DNA of 64,000 nucleotides from Nocardiopsis_B mangrovi (GTDB lineage: Bacteria; Actinomycetota; Actinomycetes; Streptosporangiales; Streptosporangiaceae). A program made the position numbers and the translations under genes. The stretch covers positions 381,290 to 445,289 of the forward strand of contig NZ_JBHSFQ010000001.1 in assembly GCF_042653925.1 (NCBI RefSeq), read 5' to 3'. Of this stretch, positions 42,135-48,594 are shown in pieces. Numbering within the stretch: position 1 is the first letter of the stretch; each line of letters opens with the position of its first letter. The notes under the pieces are model-generated. The model searched no databases, was not told the DNA's origin, and was given only the letters and a program-made list of their open reading frames with translations.

Positions 42135-42168
42135 GCAACACCAACAGCGACGGACGACAGGAGGCACC

Positions 42169-42810
42169 ATGCTGCGGCATCTCATCGGGCTGCTGGCCGG
42201 GTTGGCGGTCGCACCCCTGCTGTGGATCGGCGTCGCGTGGTCGGCGGGCGAGATCGACGGGGCCCTCGCCGACGGCGGCGGCTCCATCGCGGCCCCGGTG
42301 GTGACCACCGCCATGGGGGTCCTCATGATCATCGGGCTGCTCTGCGGGTTCTTCGCCGGCGCGCGGATCTCGCCGCTGACCTCGTTCGTCCCGGGCGCGC
42401 TGCTGCTCACCCTGTGCCTGTGGCCGGTGGTCGACCGGGCGTCGCTGGACGCGGTCCTGCCGACCGGGATCGACCCGGGGTCGGTGTTCCACCCGGTCGG
42501 TCCCGCACTCATGGCCGCACTCCCGATCGGCACGCTGCTGCTGGTGTCGTCGGTGATCCCGTCGCGCTGGTCGCGCGCCCCGCGCCCCTATGCCCCGCCG
42601 CTCCCCGACGCGGCCCCGTACACCGCGGAGGCCCCGGGCGGGGCGCCGCCCGCCGACGCGGGCGCCCGCCGGAGCGGGTCCTACCGGGGCGACCCCGATC
42701 CCGAGCGGACCACCACGCCGTTCCAGCGCGATCCCGGCGGCGGCTGGGAGCCGGTCCCGCCCGCGCCGGACGGCGACACCGCGGAGTTCCAACGGCGCGG
42801 CCCGCGGTAG
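42169..42810 (+). CDS. small integral membrane protein, paralogue of the gene at 43198
   Basis: A 213-residue protein with four hydrophobic segments (LIGLLAGLAVAPLLWIGVAW; VLMIIGLLCGFFAGARISPL; FVPGALLLTLCLWPVV; ALPIGTLLLVSSVIP). A long Pro/Arg/Asp-rich cytoplasmic tail follows. It shares its layout and several blocks with the protein at 43198-43875: RHLIGLLAGLAVAP with RHVIGFLLGIAAAP, and GFFAGARISPL with GFLTGSRLSPL. I know no function. Its ribosome-binding site and first codons are reiterated in the upstream 74-bp array, so expression may depend on repeat number. Confidence 0.7.
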   Translation: MLRHLIGLLAGLAVAPLLWIGVAWSAGEIDGALADGGGSIAAPVVTTAMGVLMIIGLLCGFFAGARISPLTSFVPGALLLTLCLWPVVDRASLDAVLPTGIDPGSVFHPVGPALMAALPIGTLLLVSSVIPSRWSRAPRPYAPPLPDAAPYTAEAPGGAPPADAGARRSGSYRGDPDPERTTTPFQRDPGGGWEPVPPAPDGDTAEFQRRGPR

Positions 42811-42813
42811 GGA

Positions 42814-43068
42814 TCACGGGCCGGCGAAGGACAGCCCCCGCGCCGCCAGTTCCTCGCCGAGGACGCGGACCGCTTTGGGCCCGATCCCGTGGATCGCGAG
42901 GAGTTCCGCGGATGTCACACGCGTCAGCTGGTCATAGCGGGTGTAGCCATGGCCCGCCAGTTCACGGCGGGCGACCTTGCCGATCCCCCGCGGGAACTCC
43001 GTCTCCTCCGCCGACGCGTCCGAGGCGGGCGACGCCCGGAGCCGTTCCGTCGCCGGGTCGACGCCCAT
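42814..43068 (-). CDS. helix-hairpin-helix (HhH) domain small protein
   Basis: An 84-residue protein. The core FPRGIGKVARRELAGHGYTR then YDQLTRVTSAELLAIHGIGPKAVRVLGEELAARG contains two HhH motifs (GIGK and GIGPKAV), which bind the DNA backbone non-specifically or mediate protein contacts. The first 25 residues are acidic and disordered. It lies antisense between the two paralogous membrane-protein genes, with only 3 bp to the stop of the first. Similar small HhH proteins are common stand-alone genes in actinobacteria; their role is unclear. Confidence 0.7.
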   Translation of the reverse strand: MGVDPATERLRASPASDASAEETEFPRGIGKVARRELAGHGYTRYDQLTRVTSAELLAIHGIGPKAVRVLGEELAARGLSFAGP

Positions 43069-43197
43069 CGTGCCCGATGCGGCGGCGGCGCTCCCCGCCG
43101 CCGGACCGTTCGCGGCCGGGACCCCTGGCCTTCCGGCGCCGTCGCGGGTTAGCGTTGAAGCCCCCCGCGCAGTGCCCGGCGACGAGGAGACCGCGCC

Positions 43198-43875
43198 ATG
43201 TCCAACGGCTCACGGCACGTGATCGGATTCCTCCTCGGCATCGCCGCCGCCCCCGTGGTCGGACTCGGGCTCGCGTGGGCGCCGCACTGGCCGCCGGTCT
43301 ACGGCATCGGCGTCGAGGACATCCCCCGCGTGCCGGACCCGGTGGCGCCGCTGATCGCGCTCGGAGTGCTCGCCGTCGTCATCGGCTTTCTCACGGGATC
43401 CCGGCTGTCGCCGCTGGCGGCGGCGGTGCCCGGCCTCGCCCTGGTCGCCCTGGGGGTGCTCGACGCCACACCGTGGCCCGTGCCCGTGGTGCCGGGCTAC
43501 CTGGACCCGCCCGGCGCCGGTACACCGTGGTTCCCCTGGGAGCCGCTGTTCATCCTGGTCGGCGGCCTGCTGTTCGCGTCCGCCCTGCCGCCGTCCCGGT
43601 GGCGCGCCCGCTACCGCCCCGGCCCGGCCGCCGAGGAGGACGACGCCGCCTACTCCCCCGCCCACCGGTTCGACGACGACCCGCCGGCGGCCGCCCGGCA
43701 GGGCCCGGCGCACGGGGCGCCGGACACCCCTGCCGAGGGGACGCCGATCCGCGCGTGGAACGCCGACACCGGCCCCGGCCGACCCGCCGGTGAGCCGCCG
43801 TGGACCGAGCCGCGGCACCGCAGACTGCCGACCCAGCGGCGCGGCGACGGCGCCCCGGGGCGCCGCGAACCCTGA
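43198..43875 (+). CDS. small integral membrane protein, paralogue of the gene at 42169
   Basis: A 225-residue protein with four hydrophobic segments (VIGFLLGIAAAPVVGLGLAWA; VAPLIALGVLAVVIGFL; LAAAVPGLALVALGVL; EPLFILVGGLLFASAL) and a long polar C-terminal tail rich in Pro/Arg/Asp. The order of segments, the G-F-x-x-G-x-R-x-SPL motif and the PSRW motif after the last segment are shared with the neighbouring paralogue. The ATG follows GACGAGGAGACCGCGCC. The function is unknown; it is probably a duplicated envelope protein tied to the LCP and Ugd genes nearby. Confidence 0.65.
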   Translation: MSNGSRHVIGFLLGIAAAPVVGLGLAWAPHWPPVYGIGVEDIPRVPDPVAPLIALGVLAVVIGFLTGSRLSPLAAAVPGLALVALGVLDATPWPVPVVPGYLDPPGAGTPWFPWEPLFILVGGLLFASALPPSRWRARYRPGPAAEEDDAAYSPAHRFDDDPPAAARQGPAHGAPDTPAEGTPIRAWNADTGPGRPAGEPPWTEPRHRRLPTQRRGDGAPGRREP

Positions 43876-44435
43876 CCCGCGGGGCCCCGCACCCGATGCG
43901 CGGGCGGCGGGCCGCGGCGCGCCCGAACACCCCGGGTCCGGACCGGCGGTCCGCCACCCCTGGGTACTCTTGGCGGCGGACCCAGCCCGGCCCGGTGGGC
44001 CGTGTCCCTCCCGCCACCCCTGGGTACTCTTGGCGGCGGACCCAGCCCGGCCCGGTGGGCCGTGTCCCTCCCGCCACCCCTGGGTACTCTTGGCGGCGGA
44101 CCCAGCCCGGCCCGGTGGGCCGTGTCCTTCCCCTCACGGCGTGCTCCGGCACACCGCGTCCGTGCGCGTCCCGCGGGCCGATCGCGGCATTTCGGGTGTT
44201 AGCGAACCCGGTGCGGGGGGACGCACGATAGAAGACGCAGCGGGTAAACACATCTTCACAGGAGACGGCTTCGTCGCGCAGCGCGGCGGCGCGCGCCACC
44301 CGGGGCCGTACAGCATCGCGGACATCTACCTCCCGTCTTCGTGACGCGCCGGTAGCATCCCTGGGGCCGCGGCAGCGGGCGGCGTGCGCCGATGCTGTCG
44401 GCGGCGGCAGCGCAGCAAGGAAGGACGGACGAGCA
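43876..44435. other. 560-bp intergenic region with 60-bp tandem repeat
   Basis: It contains three perfect 60-bp repeats (43951-44130) followed by about 300 bp of less biased sequence before the UDP-glucose dehydrogenase start. No gene is credible. The 44190-44330 part is AT-richer and may hold the ugd promoter; no clear hexamer pair was found. Confidence 0.55.
43951..44130. repeat. 60-bp tandem repeat, three copies
   Basis: Units at 43951, 44011 and 44071 are identical except near the end of the third. Each contains CCGCCA ... TGGCGG, a 6-bp inverted repeat around CCCCTGGGTACTCT, and a second inverted repeat GCCC ... GGGC. Exact periodicity and identity indicate recent expansion. Confidence 0.92.
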
Positions 44436-45773
44436 TTGGTCGCACAGCAGCGCAGCAAGATCTCGGTCATCGGTACCGGGTACCTGGGCGCGACACATGC
44501 CGCGTGCATGGCCGAACTCGGCTTCGAGGTGCTCGGCCTCGACGTCGACACGGTCAAGATCGACAGCCTCTCCTCGGGGCGGGTCCCCTTCTATGAGCCT
44601 GGGCTGGAAGAGGTACTGAGCCGCAACCTGGCCAACGGCCGGCTGCGCTTCACCACCGACTACCGCGAGGTCGCGGAGTTCGCCGACGTGCACTTCATCT
44701 GTGTCGGCACCCCGCAGCGCGCCGACTCCAACGCGGCCGACCTGACCTACGTCAACGCCGCGATCGACGCCCTGGCCCCGCTGCTCGACCGCCCGGCCGT
44801 GGTCATCGGCAAGTCCACCGTCCCGGTCGGGACGGCGGCCGTCGCGGCGGCCCGCATCGCCGATCTCGCGCCGGCGGGCGCCCAGGTGGAGCTGGGCTGG
44901 AGCCCGGAGTTCCTGCGCGAGGGCTTCGGGGTGGAGGACACCCTGCGGCCCAACCGGATCGTCATCGGCGCCGCCCCCGGGTCCCAGCGGGTCGAGGCCG
45001 CCATGCGCGAGGTGTCCCGGCAGCAGATCGAGCAGGGCATCCCGTTCCTGGTCACCGACCTCCAGACGGCCGAACTGGTGAAGGTGTCGGCCAACGCGTT
45101 CCTGGCCACCAAGATCTCCTTCATCAACGCCATGGCGGAGGTGTCGGAGGTCGCGGGGGCCGACGTCATCAAGCTCGCCAAAGCGCTGTCCTACGACGAC
45201 CGGATCGGCGGCAAGTTCCTGGGGCCGGGACTCGGCTTCGGCGGCGGCTGCCTGCCCAAGGACATCCGGGCGTTCATGGCGCGCGCCGACGAACTGGGCG
45301 TCGAGCCCGCGCTGTCGTTCCTGCGCGAGGTCGACGCCATCAACCAGCGCCGCCGGGCGCGCACGATCGACATCGCGCGCGGGCTGATCGGCGGCAGCTT
45401 CGCCGGGCGCACGGTCGCCGTCCTGGGCGCGGCGTTCAAGCCGAACTCCGACGACATCCGCGACTCGCCCGCGCTGGACGTCGCCTCCACGATCTCCTCG
45501 CTCGGCGCGGCCGTCACGGTCTACGACCCCGAAGCACTGGAGAACGCCAGGCGCGCCCACCCCGATCTGGGGTACGCGCACTCGATGCTGGAGGCCGTGC
45601 GCGACGCCGAGGTCGTCCTGCTGCTCACCGAGTGGGCGGAGTTCCGCGACGCCGACCCCGACGAGCTGGCGAAGATGGTGCGCGAGCGCAAGATCGTCGA
45701 CGGCCGCAACGCCCTCGACCCCGAGCACTGGCGCGCCCGCGGCTGGACCTACCGCGCCCTCGGCCGCCCCTAG
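44436..45773 (+). CDS. ugd: UDP-glucose 6-dehydrogenase
   Basis: A 445-residue protein from TTG 44436, preceded by AAGGAAGGACGG. The NAD-binding motif is ISVIGTGYLGATHAACMAELG, followed by FICVGTPQRADSNAADL, GKSTVPVGT, SPEFLREG, VKVSANAFLATKISFINAMA and the catalytic Cys272 in LGFGGGCLPKDIRAF. VLGAAFKPNSDDIRDSPA closes the C-terminal domain. These are the UDP-glucose branch motifs (GGGCLPKD), unlike the GGHCIPIDP of the dehydrogenase at 26476. The product UDP-glucuronate would feed the same envelope polymer or another one. It stands at the right edge of the envelope locus. Confidence 0.92.
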   Translation: MVAQQRSKISVIGTGYLGATHAACMAELGFEVLGLDVDTVKIDSLSSGRVPFYEPGLEEVLSRNLANGRLRFTTDYREVAEFADVHFICVGTPQRADSNAADLTYVNAAIDALAPLLDRPAVVIGKSTVPVGTAAVAAARIADLAPAGAQVELGWSPEFLREGFGVEDTLRPNRIVIGAAPGSQRVEAAMREVSRQQIEQGIPFLVTDLQTAELVKVSANAFLATKISFINAMAEVSEVAGADVIKLAKALSYDDRIGGKFLGPGLGFGGGCLPKDIRAFMARADELGVEPALSFLREVDAINQRRRARTIDIARGLIGGSFAGRTVAVLGAAFKPNSDDIRDSPALDVASTISSLGAAVTVYDPEALENARRAHPDLGYAHSMLEAVRDAEVVLLLTEWAEFRDADPDELAKMVRERKIVDGRNALDPEHWRARGWTYRALGRP

Positions 45774-45963
45774 CAGCCGGGTCGGAGCGGTCCCGCGCAC
45801 CGTCGCCGCCGCGCCGGGTCGGAGCAGCGCGTGCGTACTTCCTGGTCACGCTCGCCTCCTCGCTCGGCTCCACCGGCCCCGCGAGGGGGCCTCCGGCCAG
45901 GGGCGGCGCCGCCTCCGCTCGCTCGTCGGCTCGCCGTGACGATGGGAGGCGCACAATGGGGGG

Positions 45964-46377
45964 ATGAGCGACATCAGCGACGAGGACATCCGGCGGGTTC
46001 TGCGGGAGAGCGAGGTGTGGGCGGTCGTCGGGCTCGGCGACAACCCCGACCGGCCCGCCTACGGGGTGGCCCGGTTCCTCCGGTCCAAGGGCAAGCGCGT
46101 CGTCCCCGTCCACCCGAGCGGGGCGACGGTCCACGGTGAGCCGGGCTACCGGACGCTCGCCGAGATCCCGTTCCCGGTGGACGTGGCCGACGTCTTCCGC
46201 CGCTCCGAGGACGCCGGCGCCATCGCCGATGAGGCGCTGGCGCGGGACGACATCACCACGGTGTGGTTCCAGCTCGGCGTGGTCGACGCGGACGCCGCGG
46301 AGCGTGTGCGGGCGGCCGGGCGGACCATGGTCATGGACCACTGCCCGGCGATCGAGTGGCCCCGGCTGCTGGGCTGA
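45964..46377 (+). CDS. CoA-binding domain protein (YccU-like)
   Basis: A 137-residue Rossmann-fold protein. The pattern VWAVVGLGDNPDRPAYGVARFLRSKGKRVVPVHPSGATVHGEPGYRTL matches the CoA_binding family related to the N-terminus of succinyl-CoA synthetase alpha. The remainder, DVADVFRRSEDAGAIADEAL and VWFQLGVVDADAAERVRAAGRTMVMDHCPAIEW, is also typical. Members bind CoA or nucleotides and sometimes act in protein acylation control; the role is unproven. A G-rich tract precedes ATG 45964. It stands alone. Confidence 0.85.
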   Translation: MSDISDEDIRRVLRESEVWAVVGLGDNPDRPAYGVARFLRSKGKRVVPVHPSGATVHGEPGYRTLAEIPFPVDVADVFRRSEDAGAIADEALARDDITTVWFQLGVVDADAAERVRAAGRTMVMDHCPAIEWPRLLG

Positions 46378-46406
46378 CGCGGGCACGCGAGCGGCCGGTC
46401 CCGGAG

Positions 46407-47063
46407 TCACCGGGTCTTGGGCCGGCCCCACCGCGACCAGACGTCGGCCGGAACCTGGGCGACGACGTCGGCGAGGGCGTCGAGGAACGGCTCCCCCTCG
46501 CGCGGGGCGCCGCGGTCGCCCGTGCAGATGAGGACGTCGCCGTCGAGCACCAGGTCGGTGAACGCGAACCGGCGCATGTCCTCGCGCACGCCGTCGGTGA
46601 GCAGCTCCACCGCGAACCTCCGGTCCGGGCACTCCGCGTAGAGGTCGCGCGCCCCTCCCGCCCGGTCCTGCACGTACAGGTAGGGCACCCGCACCGGCAG
46701 CCCGATCGCGTAGACCACGAGGGTCGTGGCGGGGGCGTCGCCGGACTCCTCGCCGCGCACGTAGTCGAACATGCGGAAGGGGCGGCCCCGGTGCCGCCCG
46801 GTGACCTCGTTGCGCACGCGGCCCAGCGGCCCGGGCGGCAGGGCGGTGCGCGGCCAGCCGTTGATGGCGCGCTGGTGCTGCTCGGTGTAGGTCCAGCCGT
46901 GCTCGCGCGCGAGCGCGCGCCGGCTCTCGGCGCGTTCTCGCTCGACGCCCCCTGCCGGGTCGGCGGGCCCGCCGGCGGGCGCCGGTCCCCCCGCGCTCTG
47001 CCCGGCCGGGGGCGCGCCCGCGGCGGCGTTTCCGGACGGTCTCAGGAAGTTCGGGCGTCGCAT
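46407..47063 (-). CDS. conserved actinobacterial protein of unknown function
   Basis: A 218-residue protein. After a 45-residue Ala/Gly/Pro-rich leader comes AREHGWTYTEQHQRAINGWP, then RVRNEVTGRHRGRPFRMFDYVRG, RFAVELLTDGVREDMRRFAF and DLVLDGDVLICTGDRG. I recall similar uncharacterised proteins in actinobacteria but no function. There is no signal peptide or clear membrane segment. The gene converges on the CoA-binding gene and is divergent from the DUF2975 operon. Confidence 0.6.
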   Translation of the reverse strand: MRRPNFLRPSGNAAAGAPPAGQSAGGPAPAGGPADPAGGVERERAESRRALAREHGWTYTEQHQRAINGWPRTALPPGPLGRVRNEVTGRHRGRPFRMFDYVRGEESGDAPATTLVVYAIGLPVRVPYLYVQDRAGGARDLYAECPDRRFAVELLTDGVREDMRRFAFTDLVLDGDVLICTGDRGAPREGEPFLDALADVVAQVPADVWSRWGRPKTR

Positions 47064-47148
47064 GCACGCAGACCTACCCCTGGCGCTCCGCCTCGAACCG
47101 GCGCCTCGGGGCGGGACCGGCGTGCCGGGGGTGCCGTACGCCTCCGGG

Positions 47149-47194
47149 TTGACATATCGAATATCGATATTTATCGTTTTTCGATGTTATCGAT
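47149..47194 (+). promoter_or_regulatory. consensus promoter with TATCGAT operator repeats
   Basis: TTGACA (47149-47154), a 17-bp spacer and TATCGT (47172-47177) form a near-ideal promoter. The spacer contains the perfect palindrome ATATCGATAT (47161-47170), and a second TATCGAT lies at 47188-47194. The tract is strikingly AT-rich in a GC-rich genome. The XRE-type protein encoded by the second gene of the operon is the obvious candidate autoregulator. Confidence 0.75.
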
Positions 47195-47219
47195 GAACGA
47201 TATGTCCATGGAGGTGCGC

Positions 47220-47837
47220 ATGACCGCGGACCAGCGCGCGGCGTCCTGGCTCGATCGCCTTGGCGGGATCGTCCGGCTGTCCGCCATCGCGTTCGCGACC
47301 GCCCTGGCGCTCCTGCTCATCAGCGGGATCGGCACCGTCCTCGGAATCGGGACCCCGCTCCGGGACCACGTGATCGCCATCCCCTTGGGCGCCGAGGAGT
47401 TGCGCGCCGCTCCGGGCGCGCTGCCGCCGGGGACCGAGCCGCACGGGACCACCGAGGTGGTCGTGAACGACCCCACCCCCGCACAGGCGGCACTGTGGCT
47501 GGTCCTCGCCGCGACCCCGGTCGCCCTCTGGCTGGCCGGGGCGGTCCTGCTGCACCGCACGATCCGCGCTGCCCGGCACGAGGGCCCCTTCACGCACGGC
47601 GTGGCGCGGCGGTTGCGCGCCCTGGGCATGCTCGCCGTGCTCGGCGGCCTGGGCACGGGCGTCCTGGACCTGGGCGCGGGCGCCGCGCTGACCTCGCTCG
47701 TGCTGGGGGACGGCGGGTTCCACGCCTCCGCCGACGTACCGTTCGGGGTCGTCCTGGCCGGCCTGGGCATGCTCGCGATCGCCGAGATCGTGCGCCACGG
47801 GGTGGACCTGCGTGAGGACGCCGAAGGGACGATCTGA
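47220..47837 (+). CDS. DUF2975 membrane protein
   Basis: A 205-residue protein from ATG 47220, which follows GGAGGTG by 3-4 nt; ATG 47208 is an in-frame alternative. There are four hydrophobic segments (LSAIAFATALALLLISGIG; ALWLVLAATPVALWLAGAVLL; LGMLAVLGGLGTGVLDLGAG; FGVVLAGLGMLAIAEIVRHG). The motif GPFTHGVARRLRALG between segments two and three is typical of DUF2975. Genes of this family are regularly followed by a small XRE-type regulator, as here (1-bp overlap, TGATG). The function is unknown; the pair resembles B. subtilis YoaS/YozG. Confidence 0.82.
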   Translation: MTADQRAASWLDRLGGIVRLSAIAFATALALLLISGIGTVLGIGTPLRDHVIAIPLGAEELRAAPGALPPGTEPHGTTEVVVNDPTPAQAALWLVLAATPVALWLAGAVLLHRTIRAARHEGPFTHGVARRLRALGMLAVLGGLGTGVLDLGAGAALTSLVLGDGGFHASADVPFGVVLAGLGMLAIAEIVRHGVDLREDAEGTI

Positions 47838-48103
47838 TGACCGGCGACGCCCCTGCGTCCGGGGACGAGGGGTACATCGAGGTGCGGCTCGACGACCTGC
47901 TGCGGGAACGCGGGATGACGCTCACCGAGCTGTCGCACCGGGTCGAGGTCACCGTGGTCAACCTGTCGGTGCTGAAGAACGGCCGGGCCAGGGCGATCCG
48001 GTTCTCGACCCTGGTCCGGCTGTGCGACGCGCTCGGCTGCCAGCCCGGCGACCTGCTCCGCTACCGGCCGAAGCCCATCGACGGGGAGCCGCCGGCGGCC
48101 TGA
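47837..48103 (+). CDS. small XRE/Cro-CI type HTH regulator
   Basis: An 88-residue protein consisting mostly of a helix-turn-helix domain: VRLDDLLRERGMTLTELSHR, then VEVTVVNLSVLKNGRARAIRFSTLVRLCDALGCQPGDLLRY. This matches the YozG-like regulators paired with DUF2975. The ATG overlaps the stop of the membrane-protein gene. It probably binds the TATCGAT palindromes in the operon promoter. Its last 43 bp overlap the 3' end of purE on the other strand. Confidence 0.88.
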   Translation: MTGDAPASGDEGYIEVRLDDLLRERGMTLTELSHRVEVTVVNLSVLKNGRARAIRFSTLVRLCDALGCQPGDLLRYRPKPIDGEPPAA

Positions 48104-48594
48104 ACGCGCAGGCGCTCGCCCTTGGCGCGGGCCTGCGAGCGCAGCTCCTCCTGGAAGGCGCGCATGCGCTCGCTGAGCGCGGGGTCGTGGGCGGCGAGCA
48201 TGCGCACCGCCAGCAGGCCGGCGTTGCGGGCCGCGCCGACCGCGACCGTCGCCACGGGCACGCCGGCGGGCATCTGCACGATGGACAGCAGCGAGTCCAT
48301 GCCGTCGAGGTAGCGCAGCGGCACCGGGACGCCGATGACCGGCAGCGTGGTCACGGAGGCCAGCATCCCCGGCAGGTGCGCCGCTCCCCCGGCGCCCGCG
48401 ATGATCGCCGTGAGCCCGCGGCCGGCCGCCTCGGTGCCGTAGGCGATCATCTCGTGCGGCATGCGGTGCGCGGAGACGACATCGGCCTCGTAGGGGACGC
48501 CGAACTCGTCCAGCACCGCGGCGGCGTCCTGCATGACGGGCCAGTCGGAGTCGCTGCCCATGACGATGCCGACGGTCGGGGCGGTCTCGGTCAC
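48061..48594 (-). CDS. purE: N5-carboxyaminoimidazole ribonucleotide mutase
   Basis: A 177-residue protein. The class I PurE motif GIVMGSDSDWPVMQDAAAVLDEFGVPYEADVVSAHRMP is intact, followed by IIAGAGGAAHLPGMLASVTTLPVIGVPV and MPAGVPVATVAVGAARNAGLLA. It converts N5-CAIR to CAIR in purine synthesis. The GTG start overlaps the purK stop (GTGA), so the pair is coupled. The C-terminal 15 residues are an extension, and the last 43 bp overlap the convergent XRE gene. Confidence 0.95.
   Translation of the reverse strand: MTETAPTVGIVMGSDSDWPVMQDAAAVLDEFGVPYEADVVSAHRMPHEMIAYGTEAAGRGLTAIIAGAGGAAHLPGMLASVTTLPVIGVPVPLRYLDGMDSLLSIVQMPAGVPVATVAVGAARNAGLLAVRMLAAHDPALSERMRAFQEELRSQARAKGERLRVQAAGGSPSMGFGR

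Larger units (their letters stand above)
41793..42168. repeat. 74-bp tandem repeat array carrying reiterated RBS and start codon
   Basis: The region between the LCP stop and the membrane-protein start is built of 74-bp units. ATGs fall at 41847, 41921 and 41995, with at least one more unit after the N gap ending at the real start ATG 42169. Every unit has ACAGGAGGCACCATGCTGCG, identical to the translation start of the downstream gene. In the repeat copies the frame then turns into GGCGTGAACGGGCCCACC and stops at TAG. The first and last units share GACGACAGG, whereas inner units have GACAACAGG. The array copy number is unknown because of the gap. Confidence 0.92.

Noticed and set aside
43951..44130. 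60-bp periodic repeats as a CRISPR array
   Set aside because: The units are contiguous and identical with no variable spacers, so they are a simple tandem repeat.
44190..44435. A riboswitch (for example c-di-AMP type) upstream of ugd
   Set aside because: The region is somewhat AT-richer, but I could not identify conserved riboswitch core sequences or pairing.
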